A stretch of 50,415 nt of DNA from contig CAZLEE010000006.1 in the NCBI GenBank assembly GCA_964558455.1, positions 1 through 50,415 of the forward strand, in the 5' to 3' direction. Of this stretch, positions 26,926 through 35,060 are shown piece after piece; the stretch's first letter is position 1; the number at the start of each line of letters is the position of its first letter. The DNA is from DASRLE01 sp964558455. GTDB taxonomy: Bacteria; Verrucomicrobiota; Verrucomicrobiia; Limisphaerales; Palsa-1400. Under the pieces are notes generated by a model. It had not been told where the DNA came from and ran no database searches. It saw only the letters and a program-made list of their open reading frames with translations. Both the position numbers and the translations under genes were made by a program.

Positions 26926-27812
26926 GGTTTGTAATGGCGCGGTTGATTTTCAATCACAGCCTTGCGGAAGCCGCGCACCATGCCTTCGATCACGCCTTGA
27001 ATTTCCAGGGTCAACTCCATGTAATCAACGCGCTCCAATGGAAATCCCGTCACCCATTTGCGGAATTCCTTCGTCACTTCCCAATCCTTCCGGTCGGGAT
27101 GTTGTCTCACCCATTGAACAACCCGCCAGTCAACGCAAGGCCGGAATGGCTCCATCAAATCATACGCCAAAGGGGTGCTGCGTTCCCGCTCAACATGTGA
27201 AATGCCAAATGTGGGGTCCAGGCCGACGCCGAAAAGTTTTTGCAACACGGTGGAAAGAAGCACGGCGTAACCATAGTTCAGAAAATGATTCAACCCGCCG
27301 CGGTTCCGGTCGCGCGTAAAGTCCTCGTCCCGCAAGGTTCTCCCAAAAATCCGCCAAAACGTTTTGGCGCAAATCGCTTCCTTGTGCGGCTTTTTGCCGA
27401 AAGCCGTCTCGCGCAAAGCTGGAAGCAATTTATCATCCGGCGCAATATGCTCGGCCAGCGCGAATTGATTCTGGCATTTGGTATCGACCGTCTTTTGCCA
27501 CAGGTAAGCCCTCGTCCGGGGAGGCAGACTGAGCATGGCCCGGGACAGAAGCGTGTCCGTGGAACGATTGGCAGGCAGCACGAGACTGACCGGCTTGAAA
27601 GACTCGCAAATAATAAGCGCCACGCCGTGTTTTGCGGCTTGAAGGAAAAGTTCGCTGTGAATCGATGCTGAAAAACTGGTGATAATAATGGACGCCACAT
27701 CCTCCAACGGAAGCTTGCGCTCCGCGCCATCCGCCGTTTTGCACGTCAACTGACCGTCTTTGCAACTGAGCGAGCATTGCGGCGTGTCTATGCTTACAAT
27801 GTGGTAAGACAT
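26892..27812 (-). CDS. cas1: CRISPR integrase Cas1 (type II)
   Basis: The 306-aa Cas1 has an N-terminal beta domain and an alpha-helical catalytic domain. Probable metal ligands are the glutamate in KEAICAKTFWRIFG near residue 144, the histidine in DPTFGISHVERERS near 204, and the acidic residue in LAYDLMEPFRP near 217. Cas1 integrates new spacers together with Cas2. It starts 59 bp after cas9 and overlaps cas2. The motifs look intact, so the system could still acquire spacers. Confidence 0.96.
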   Translation of the reverse strand: MSYHIVSIDTPQCSLSCKDGQLTCKTADGAERKLPLEDVASIIITSFSASIHSELFLQAAKHGVALIICESFKPVSLVLPANRSTDTLLSRAMLSLPPRTRAYLWQKTVDTKCQNQFALAEHIAPDDKLLPALRETAFGKKPHKEAICAKTFWRIFGRTLRDEDFTRDRNRGGLNHFLNYGYAVLLSTVLQKLFGVGLDPTFGISHVERERSTPLAYDLMEPFRPCVDWRVVQWVRQHPDRKDWEVTKEFRKWVTGFPLERVDYMELTLEIQGVIEGMVRGFRKAVIENQPRHYKPWTPKNTKWAG

Positions 27813-27871
27813 ACGTCCCGCTCTGTATCGGCAGAACGGAACGTTTCGTTAGCCGGAAAATGCCTGCAACG

Positions 27872-30800
27872 CTACTTGATAGTATTATCGGAAATCGAAG
27901 CAATGCCCGTAAGCGGAGTTTTTAGGATTTCGAGGCCTCCGTCAAAAAGAGCCTGCAAACGAATGTTCTGCGCGCAATCGTCACGACCGGGCACACGATA
28001 CTGGATGACGTCAGGCGCGCTTAAATCCACCAGAAAACCCACTCGTCGGTTCAATTGAACTCCTCGAACCATCCACAATCCCCGATAGTCGCTTCGCCCG
28101 GCCTTTTTTGAAACTCGAATCAAGGTTCCGATCCGCAAGAGGCGCGGTATTTTGCCGCCGTTGCGCGGCTTCAATTCCTGAATGCGAGGCCACACTTTGT
28201 GCCACGGTACGATGACAAACCTTTCTTCCCCCTCCTTTGCGTGGTCAAGAATAGCAACGCCAAAATTGTCGGTGATGACACGTACGCCTTTTTGCGGGGT
28301 CAATTTGCCGGGTTTGAGGCCGATCACTTTCCCCGTCGATTCTTCCGTTTCCTTGACGGATATTTTCCCGGTCTTGGGGTCGCGGGTTTGTTGGCGCAGA
28401 AAAACGCATCCGTCCTTGACCAGGGTCACTCCGCGTGTGTTGTCCTCCACCCGCATCCCGCTCATGTCCGCCGGAATGTATTGGACGACCCGTTTTTCCG
28501 CGAGCCGCCGGCTGATTTGCTCCTTTAGGACATCGGGTAATTCTCTCAACCCAAACCGGCCTTGCGCATCGAAATCAAAATATCCGGTGGCGCGCAGGAT
28601 GGTCTTTTCGCCCGCAGTGGGATTGCGTTTGAGCATCAATTCCCACAAGCTGCCGTTGCTGGGTAAATAATGGGATGTCAGGCTGATGACACACGCGTCA
28701 AGCGCATGATGTAAATGCGTCAGACCGCGAATTGCGGTTTTATTCTTGATGCTGCCATCAGCTTCTTTCACTTGCGGCGCGGCCATTGCAAGGCAACCGA
28801 TCAAATTCCAGCCTTTCCGCACCGTACCCGTGACGGATCCGGGGAGGGAAATAACCCCGGGTGGCTTCGCCGTTCCGGCAAAAGCTTTTTTGACAATTTG
28901 CGCGCCCATACGGACAAGCTGCGAGGTCACCGTCAAATCTCGCGGAACGAAACCTTTTTCCTCGTACGCTTGAAGGAGCAATAACTCCTTTCGCTTTTTT
29001 TTGCGCCGCTGGTCGTCGTCGTGTCCTTTGTAACATTCAAGCCGCTCGGCTCGTTGTTTGAAACCGGTGAGCGACATCAGCGAAAGCTGCGGCAAGCCGT
29101 CCACGGTCTTCCCTTGTTCGTCGTTGATGAATTGCCAGGCTGTGCGCTGGCCTTTCATCCGGTTGACCTCCGCAAACGTGATGACCAAAGAATCCAGCGA
29201 GTCCGATGGGCGCAACGAATAAGGAATAATATGGTCTTTGTCCACCTGTCTGGAAACCAAATCAAGCGCATCATAAGGCTTGCCGGTATATGGACATTCC
29301 CAGCCCAAATCCTCCGCGATGCGCGCTTTGCGGATCAGGCCTGCGGTGATCTGGATGGGTTTTCCGTTGAATGTTTTCCCGTTCAAATCTCTCTCCAGTT
29401 TTGCGGCAACACTGTGGTGGTTTGACAGGCGCCGCCCCAAATCTTGTTGAATTTCCTTGGCAGACTTGCCTGACATTTCCCGCAAGTCGCGGTTCACCTC
29501 AATCGTGGCCCTGGCAATGCGTGATTTGTCGCCATTCGCGTAGGCGGGGTCGGCAATCAAGTCTTTGACCAACCGCTCAAGGATAAGAAGGCGGTGGCGA
29601 ACCAGATGATTGTTGGTCTGTTGGTCAATTTGCCTTTGCTGCTCCGCCTGCCGCTTCTCCTCCGTCACAAACAAGCAGCCGCCGTCTTTTTCCTCGCTCG
29701 GATGCTTTCCGGCCATGACTTGCTCGTAGGCGCGAACCAGAATCGGGCGGGAATAGGGGGCGCGGCCATCTTGTCTTTTTACGGTCAACGGTTCCTTCAA
29801 AAAAGCGGCGCTATCAAATGAGCCGTCCTTTTTCCCGCGCTTCGTATTGGCGGCATCGGCAAGCCGCCTCAATTCGGTTTCAAAATCGCCCAAAGGCTCG
29901 CCGAGTTTTTTGGCAATTTCACAAATGCCGGATAGCGTCACGGATTTGCCGCGTTGCCAAAGATCCCGCGCTCGTTTCTGAACTCGCGGCGAAAATGTCG
30001 GCCACAGGGTTTTCAGCTTGTCGCCTCGCGCAAGTTTTTGGATTGGGTCCAGCAACAGGCCATCTTTGGCGTCAGGAAGCATTAGCATCATGTCCAAATT
30101 ATCGCGTGAACACTGAGTCAGTTCCCGAACAGCCTTCTTTAGCCCGATCGGCGTTAATGCCCCTTCATTTTCCATGACTTGGTTGATCTGTTTTCGCTCA
30201 GCACTGGTCATGGGACGCATTTCCCGGTCTTGTGGCCCGGCAATGCGAATGTTTGCCAGAATCATGGCCCATCGGAATTTAAAAAACTCCGCGCAATTCT
30301 TGGATGGGACCTTTGCGCCGGTGATCCGGCAAGCCGAAATAATCCGGTTGTCAAAACGCGGCACCAATTGGCCAAAAAGCAAACCGCCTTGATATCGCGC
30401 GGGAAGTTTTAGGCCGGGAACGGGGACGGCGCGCCAATCCTCAAAGAGGCACTTCAAAAATGCATCATCTATTGTTTTCAGTTTGGCTTGGTGTAATTCC
30501 AAAAGCCGCCGCACTTCCTTTTCAACCATGTTGCGTGGAAAGGCGGCGTTGAGCCGCTTGAAGTTTTCCTGCGACGACTGCTTTTCGCCTAATGGGTCCA
30601 ACCCAATCGCCTTGCACACCGTTTCCGCCATGGTTTTCGCGCCGAATTTTTCCATCAGCGCAATCGCTGTTTTTTCCTTCTCTGTGTCCTCGCCTTCAGC
30701 TTGCGCCTCGTGCGCGCTCCAGCGCCTGTTGCCATCATACCCGCGATTGTGGGCATACCAGCGCAAAACATCCCAAAGCACCGGCCAATCCAACAAATAC

Positions 30801-31168
30801 TTCCCATCGCCGTTGCCGGCCAGCACACGCGCCGCCAACAGCCAGGGCGCGGCGTGGCCGCCCGCTTGCAGATGTTTTTGTTTCAACTCCTCAACGGACA
30901 AAGCTTTCAGATGCGCCAAAAGTTTTTCCATTTGGGCGATGCGATGGCGGGTGGAACGGGTGTGACGGCGCTGGCGGCGATAATCACGCCGTTTGCTGGC
31001 AAGGCAGTCATCCGCGCCGAAAACCACGGCGCCACAACCAAGAATACCCACACGAGGTTCGTCCGAAGCGGACTTGACACCAGGACGGTGCTGCAAGACC
31101 GCCCAACCGATTGAACTATGTCCCACGTCGAATGCGAGTTCCAAATCCTGCACGGTTTTTTCGTCCAT
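27872..31168 (-). CDS. cas9: CRISPR effector nuclease Cas9 (type II-C, Akkermansia-like)
   Basis: This is an RNA-guided double-strand DNA nuclease of 1098 aa, compact for the family. RuvC-I is LAFDVGHSSIGWAVL (Asp14). The Arg-rich bridge helix RRDYRRQRRHTRSTRHRIAQ follows at about 59-80. RuvC-II is ATIEVNRDLREM near 556. The HNH domain lies near 620-660, with DKDHIIPYSL and the asparagine in EVNRMKGQRT. RuvC-III is THLHHALDACVISL near 823. A C-terminal PAM-interacting region follows. All nuclease residues are present. From memory, LRWYAHNRGYD, LFGQLVPRFDNRIIS and DDQRRKKKRKELLLL closely echo Akkermansia Cas9. The absence of csn2 and cas4 makes this II-C. The upstream region overlaps the tracrRNA anti-repeat. 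Confidence 0.98.
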   Translation of the reverse strand: MDEKTVQDLELAFDVGHSSIGWAVLQHRPGVKSASDEPRVGILGCGAVVFGADDCLASKRRDYRRQRRHTRSTRHRIAQMEKLLAHLKALSVEELKQKHLQAGGHAAPWLLAARVLAGNGDGKYLLDWPVLWDVLRWYAHNRGYDGNRRWSAHEAQAEGEDTEKEKTAIALMEKFGAKTMAETVCKAIGLDPLGEKQSSQENFKRLNAAFPRNMVEKEVRRLLELHQAKLKTIDDAFLKCLFEDWRAVPVPGLKLPARYQGGLLFGQLVPRFDNRIISACRITGAKVPSKNCAEFFKFRWAMILANIRIAGPQDREMRPMTSAERKQINQVMENEGALTPIGLKKAVRELTQCSRDNLDMMLMLPDAKDGLLLDPIQKLARGDKLKTLWPTFSPRVQKRARDLWQRGKSVTLSGICEIAKKLGEPLGDFETELRRLADAANTKRGKKDGSFDSAAFLKEPLTVKRQDGRAPYSRPILVRAYEQVMAGKHPSEEKDGGCLFVTEEKRQAEQQRQIDQQTNNHLVRHRLLILERLVKDLIADPAYANGDKSRIARATIEVNRDLREMSGKSAKEIQQDLGRRLSNHHSVAAKLERDLNGKTFNGKPIQITAGLIRKARIAEDLGWECPYTGKPYDALDLVSRQVDKDHIIPYSLRPSDSLDSLVITFAEVNRMKGQRTAWQFINDEQGKTVDGLPQLSLMSLTGFKQRAERLECYKGHDDDQRRKKKRKELLLLQAYEEKGFVPRDLTVTSQLVRMGAQIVKKAFAGTAKPPGVISLPGSVTGTVRKGWNLIGCLAMAAPQVKEADGSIKNKTAIRGLTHLHHALDACVISLTSHYLPSNGSLWELMLKRNPTAGEKTILRATGYFDFDAQGRFGLRELPDVLKEQISRRLAEKRVVQYIPADMSGMRVEDNTRGVTLVKDGCVFLRQQTRDPKTGKISVKETEESTGKVIGLKPGKLTPQKGVRVITDNFGVAILDHAKEGEERFVIVPWHKVWPRIQELKPRNGGKIPRLLRIGTLIRVSKKAGRSDYRGLWMVRGVQLNRRVGFLVDLSAPDVIQYRVPGRDDCAQNIRLQALFDGGLEILKTPLTGIASISDNTIK

Positions 31169-31188
31169 ATTTTTCCCGGATTTTGTTG

Positions 31189-31231
31189 TTGATTAAGGCA
31201 AGAGTTTTGCTAATATCCCGCTTGGAATCAA
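31189..31231. promoter_or_regulatory. overlapping divergent promoters for cas9 and tracrRNA
   Basis: On the + strand TTGATT (31189-31194), 16 bp, TAATAT (31211-31216) would start the tracrRNA near 31223. On the - strand TTGATT (31231-31226), 16 bp, CAAAAC (31209-31204) would start cas9 mRNA near 31197, about 29 nt before its ATG. The - strand pair is the anti-repeat itself, equivalent to the promoter-like pair in every repeat. The two promoters would occlude each other. Inferred from sequence only. Confidence 0.5.
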
Positions 31232-31336
31232 GACAAAGTTAGATAACGCAAACCGTGCCACTGTCCGCCATGCGGACACGCCGCGTTAAAAAGCGTTTCT
31301 TAGAATCGGCCAGGGTTAAATCCTGGCCGATTTTTT
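31223..31336 (+). ncRNA. tracrRNA
   Basis: This RNA of about 114 nt starts with an anti-repeat (TGGAATCAAG, an unpaired A, CAAAG) that pairs with repeat bases CTTTG and CTTGATTCCA. Complementarity continues upstream of the predicted start (TTTTGCT, CCCG), so a longer form is possible. The body has a long-range stem TAACGC (31244) with GCGTTA (31283) enclosing a 7-bp hairpin TGTCCGC-CAT-GCGGACA (31262-31278), followed by a terminator. Divergent placement beside cas9 is common for tracrRNAs. Confidence 0.9.
31305..31336 (+). terminator. rho-independent terminator of the tracrRNA
   Basis: ATCGGCCAGG, a 7-nt loop, CCTGGCCGAT and a run of six T. The perfect 10-bp stem with T-tract defines the tracrRNA 3' end. 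Confidence 0.92.
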
Positions 31337-31338
31337 AT

Positions 31339-31480
31339 GTGCGCCGGACATGACTCAGAGGCTGTGGGGTTGAAGTCCCCAGCAGGCCGGACGAACGGAA
31401 CGACGAGCCGACGGCAACTGCGGAGCAAGCATCCGCGGGAAGAAAGCCGGAGGCAAGGCGACGGACACGATGAGCAAGAG
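31339..31480 (+). other. possible group II intron 5' fragment (domain I-like)
   Basis: This stretch begins GTGCGCC, like a group II intron 5' end. It contains GCTGTGGGG-TTGAAGT-CCCCAGC and the GCGGA-GCAAGCA-TCCGC hairpin, set in purine-rich sequence with AGCCGACGGCAACTGC, a pattern seen in intron domain I. No reverse transcriptase or domains V-VI follow; prfB begins at 31559. If correct it is a truncated relic. It could also simply be the structured leader of prfB. Confidence 0.35.
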
Positions 31481-31558
31481 GAGGAGCAATCCTGCCGGCG
31501 CGGGCGGTTGAATTGGGGTTTGGACTTCGGGGGATTCTCCGTTATGGTAACTGTACGT

Positions 31559-32702
31559 ATGTTTGAAACTATCAAAGAACAGTTGCCGGTCGCCGCCGAT
31601 AAAGTCGCCCATTTGCGGAGGTTTCTTTGACTTACCAAACATTCAAAAACGACTAGCCGAGCTGGATGTGCTGATGGCCCAGGAAAACTTCTGGAGCAAT
31701 CGCGAGAAGGCACAGGGACTGATTGACGAAGCCAATTCGTTGCGGAAAAAAACGGAGCCGGTTCTCAAGGCTGAGGGACAGATTGATGATTTCAAGGTGA
31801 TGCTGGAGTTGGCCCAGGGGGAACCCGAGGCCGAACAGGCCCGTCACGAAGCGGAAATAGGGCGCGACCTGACCCAATTTCTCAAGGAACTGGACAGCTT
31901 GGAACTGAAAGTGTTCCTGACCGGGCCGCACGACCGGAACAACTGCATCCTGAGCATCAATGCCGGCGCGGGCGGGACGGAAGCGTGCGATTGGGCGCAA
32001 ATGCTCTTGCGCATGTATCAGCGCTGGTGCGAACTGCGCGGTTGGGAGGCCGAAGTGACGGACGCGCTCACAGGCGAAACGGCGGGATTGAAAAGCGCCA
32101 CCATGCTGATCAAGGGCGAGTTCGCCTACGGTTTCTGCAAGGCGGAACGCGGCGTCCACCGGCTGGTGCGGATTTCCCCCTTTGACTCCAACAAGCGGCG
32201 CCACACCAGTTTTGCCAGCGTCGATGTCATCGCCGAAATCGAGGAAACCAGTTCGGACATCGTCCTGCCGCCGTCGGAATTGCAGGTGGACACGTACCGG
32301 TCCGGCGGCAAGGGCGGGCAAAACGTCAACAAGGTGGAAACGGCCGTGCGCATCACGCACTTGCCAACCGGCATCATCGCCGCGTCGCAAACCCAGCGTT
32401 CGCAACATCAGAACCGCGCCACGGCCATGCGCATGTTGATTTCAAAGATTTATGCCAAACGGGTGGATGAACAAAAAACGGCGCTGGAACAATTTTACGG
32501 CGAAAAGGGGGCGATTGGGTGGGGATTCCAGATTCGCAGTTATGTGTTCCAGCCCTACCGCATGGTGAAAGACCTGCGCACCGGCGAGGAGACGAGCAAC
32601 GTGCAAGGAGTGATGGATGGCAATGTGGACCCGTTCGTCAACGCCTGGCTGCGCGCGGGCTGCCCGTCCAAACGGATGGCCGGGGTGAAGGATGAGGAGT
32701 AA
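31559..32702 (+). CDS. prfB: peptide chain release factor 2 with programmed +1 frameshift
   Basis: RF2 recognises UGA and UAA stops. Frame 0 runs from ATG 31559 (MFETIKEQLPVAADKV) for 23 codons to TGA at 31628. The product then continues in the +1 frame (DLPNIQKRLAELDVLM) to 32702, about 380 aa in total. Domain signatures are the SPFDSNKRR tripeptide loop region near 32175 and the catalytic GGQ in RSGGKGGQNVNKVE near 32310. An in-frame ATG at 31544 with GGGGG upstream is an alternative start. A gene caller that ignores recoding would start it wrongly at 31563. It is followed 9 bp later by trpC. Confidence 0.93.
31617..31631 (+). promoter_or_regulatory. prfB: RF2 autoregulatory +1 frameshift site
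   Basis: GGAGG (internal Shine-Dalgarno), three bases, then CTT TGA C. This is the classical RF2 recoding arrangement: low RF2 slows termination at the internal UGA and the ribosome slips from CTT to TTT, making full-length RF2. Confidence 0.92.
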
Positions 32703-32711
32703 GCGGCGGCG

Positions 32712-33521
32712 ATGAATATACTCGACACCATTGTGGCGCAAAAGAAGCGCGAGATTTCCCTGCTCCCGCCCGGCCCGGTGACGGCAGACGAGCTGCGGCG
32801 GATTCTGGCCGCGCGCGGCGAGCGGCGCGATTTTCTGGGCGCGCTGCAATCGCGGCGGCCCGGCACCGTGGCCTTGATTGCGGAAGTCAAAAAAGCATCG
32901 CCCTCGGCGGGCGTGATCAGCCGGGATTTTGACCCGGTGCGCGTGGCGCGGGAATATGAGGCGGCGGGGGCGTCGTGCCTTTCCGTTCTGACGGACGAGA
33001 AATTTTTTCAGGGATCGGCCCGGTATCTGAGTGAGATTCGGGCGGCGGTGAAACTGCCGCTGTTGCGCAAGGATTTCATCATTGATGAGCGCCAGGTGCG
33101 GGAAGCGGCCGGGATCGGGGCGGACGCCATTTTGTTGATAGCGCGAATTCTGGAAGGCGGACTGTTGCAACATTTGCACAGCCTGGCCACGGAAGCGGGG
33201 CTGACGGTGTTGGTGGAGGTGCATGACGAGGCGGAATTGGACCGGGCGCTGGCCATCGGCGCGCGGTTGATCGGGGTGAACAGCCGGGATTTGGACACGT
33301 TCAAGGTGGACCTGGGCGTGACCGGGCGGGTGGCGGCGAAAATGGCGGGACGCCCCGGCGCAGCCGGACGGGTGCTGGTGGCGGAAAGCGGCCTGCACAC
33401 GCGGGCGGATGTGGTGCGGGTGCAAAAGGCGGGAGCGGGGGCGATTCTGGTGGGCGAAGCCCTGCTCAGAAATCCGGCGGGAATCGCGGCCAAAGTTTCC
33501 GAATTATTGACAGACAACTAA
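32712..33521 (+). CDS. trpC: indole-3-glycerol-phosphate synthase
   Basis: This 269-aa TIM-barrel enzyme of tryptophan synthesis closes the indole ring of CdRP. Signature segments are ALIAEVKKASPSAGVI (catalytic lysine), LSVLTDEKFFQGS, LPLLRKDFIID (lysine), LTVLVEVHDEAEL, IGVNSRDLDTF and VAESGLHTRADV. The start ATG is 9 bp after prfB, suggesting co-transcription. Its stop codon overlaps that of the convergent ntrC-type gene (shared CTAA). No other trp gene is in the window. Confidence 0.96.
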   Translation: MNILDTIVAQKKREISLLPPGPVTADELRRILAARGERRDFLGALQSRRPGTVALIAEVKKASPSAGVISRDFDPVRVAREYEAAGASCLSVLTDEKFFQGSARYLSEIRAAVKLPLLRKDFIIDERQVREAAGIGADAILLIARILEGGLLQHLHSLATEAGLTVLVEVHDEAELDRALAIGARLIGVNSRDLDTFKVDLGVTGRVAAKMAGRPGAAGRVLVAESGLHTRADVVRVQKAGAGAILVGEALLRNPAGIAAKVSELLTDN

Positions 33522-34999
33522 CGCGGCGCGGGCGCGGGCGGCGGGGTCGCTTCCTCCTCGGCCAGCTTGCGATAAATCGTGGCCACGCTCACACCCAGCA
33601 GTTCCGCCGCTTTTTCCTTGTCACCGCCGGTCTGGGCCAGGGCGCGATTGACATAAGACAACTCCTGATCGCGCAGAAAATCACGCAGCAAGCCAACCGG
33701 GTGATTGATGCCGCCGATGGCATTAGCCGCGCCGGCGGCGCCGGGGCTGAGGGAAAGGGCCGGGCCGGAAACGGGGACTTCTTCGGGAATTTCAGCCAGT
33801 TCCTCCGCGCCACCGCTGGGAACATTGTGGTGAATGGCCGGGGGCAGATCGGACGTGCGAATGATGCCGTCCTCGCACAGGGCGCAGCCGCGTTCGATGG
33901 CGTTTTCCAACTCGCGCACATTGCCGGGCCAGTCATGCGCGCCCAAAACCTCGAGGCATTTGCGTGTGATTTGAAATAATTTGCCGGTGCGCGGATTCAC
34001 CTTGTTGCGCAGAAAATGCATGGCCAGGACAGGGATGTCGTCGCGCCGGTCGCGCAAGTTGGGCAGGCTGATGGAAATGACATTGAGGCGGTAATAAAGG
34101 TCTTCGCGAAAGGTGCCGTTTTTGAGCCGTTTTTCCAGCGGTTCGTTGGTGGCGGCGAGGACGCGGACATTGACGCGGACGGGAGTGTTGTCGCCGACGC
34201 GCCGGACCTCCTTGTCCTGCAAAACTCGCAGGAGCCGGCTTTGCAGGACGGGCGACATGGTGCCGATTTCGTCGAGGAAAATCGTGCCGCCGTCGGCCTC
34301 CTGGAAAAGCCCCTTTTTATCGTTGATGGCCCCGGTAAAGGAGCCTTTGCAATGGCCGAACAATTCGGATTCAAGCAAATTTTCGGGCAGCGCGCTGCAA
34401 TTGACAGGGATGAACGGGGCGAACTGGCGGCGGCTGTTAAAGTGCAGCGCCTTGGCCACCAATTCCTTGCCGGTGCCGCTTTCGCCAAGGATGAGAATGG
34501 TGCTGTCGGTATCGGCGACGCGCTCGATCATCTTGAAGACATCCTGCATCTGGGCGGAATTGCCGATGAGCTGGTTGAACTGGTATTTTTTCTTGAGCTG
34601 CTTGCGCAGATAAACGTTCTCGGATATGGCCTCGTTGTAGGAAAGGGCGCGCTGGATGCAAAGGCGGAGATCCTCCACCTTGAACGGTTTTTCAAGATAA
34701 TCGAACGCGCCTTTTTTCATGGCGTCCACGGCCGTTTCAATCGTGGCGTAAGCGGTGATGACTATGACCGTGGAAGGAGGATTAAGGGCGCGGGCCTTTT
34801 GCAGAATTTCGAGGCCGTGAGTGTGGGTTTTGTCCAGATAAAGATCGGTGATGACCAGTTCGGGGCGCTGGGTTTCGAGGGTTTCGACGGCGGCGTTAAA
34901 GCTGCTGAAGGGAAAAACCTCGTGACCTTCGCGGCGCAAAAGTTCGGCGACCATCTGCACCATGGTCACTTCATCATCGATCAGGAGCACCTTTGCCAT
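33518..34999 (-). CDS. sigma-54-dependent response regulator (NtrC family)
   Basis: This 493-aa activator has three domains. The receiver (start MAKVLLIDDEVTMVQ) has its phospho-acceptor Asp in LVITDLYLDK near residue 51. The AAA+ domain has Walker A GESGTGKE near 173, a GAFTGA-loop variant GSFTGA near 222 and Walker B GTIFLDEIG near 238. The C-terminal Fis-type HTH (QTGGDKEKAAELLGVSVATIYRK) follows a Gly/Ala/Pro-rich linker. The ATG at 34999 was chosen because the receiver fold begins there. The gene lies just downstream of a PilC/GspF gene, so it may regulate pili or secretion (inference). Its cognate kinase is not visible. Confidence 0.93.
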   Translation of the reverse strand: MAKVLLIDDEVTMVQMVAELLRREGHEVFPFSSFNAAVETLETQRPELVITDLYLDKTHTHGLEILQKARALNPPSTVIVITAYATIETAVDAMKKGAFDYLEKPFKVEDLRLCIQRALSYNEAISENVYLRKQLKKKYQFNQLIGNSAQMQDVFKMIERVADTDSTILILGESGTGKELVAKALHFNSRRQFAPFIPVNCSALPENLLESELFGHCKGSFTGAINDKKGLFQEADGGTIFLDEIGTMSPVLQSRLLRVLQDKEVRRVGDNTPVRVNVRVLAATNEPLEKRLKNGTFREDLYYRLNVISISLPNLRDRRDDIPVLAMHFLRNKVNPRTGKLFQITRKCLEVLGAHDWPGNVRELENAIERGCALCEDGIIRTSDLPPAIHHNVPSGGAEELAEIPEEVPVSGPALSLSPGAAGAANAIGGINHPVGLLRDFLRDQELSYVNRALAQTGGDKEKAAELLGVSVATIYRKLAEEEATPPPAPAPR

Positions 35000-35060
35000 A
35001 AGCCCAACCATAACGAAGCCGCCCCATGACGGCAAGCCTGCGCTGGGACGGGTCTTTTGC

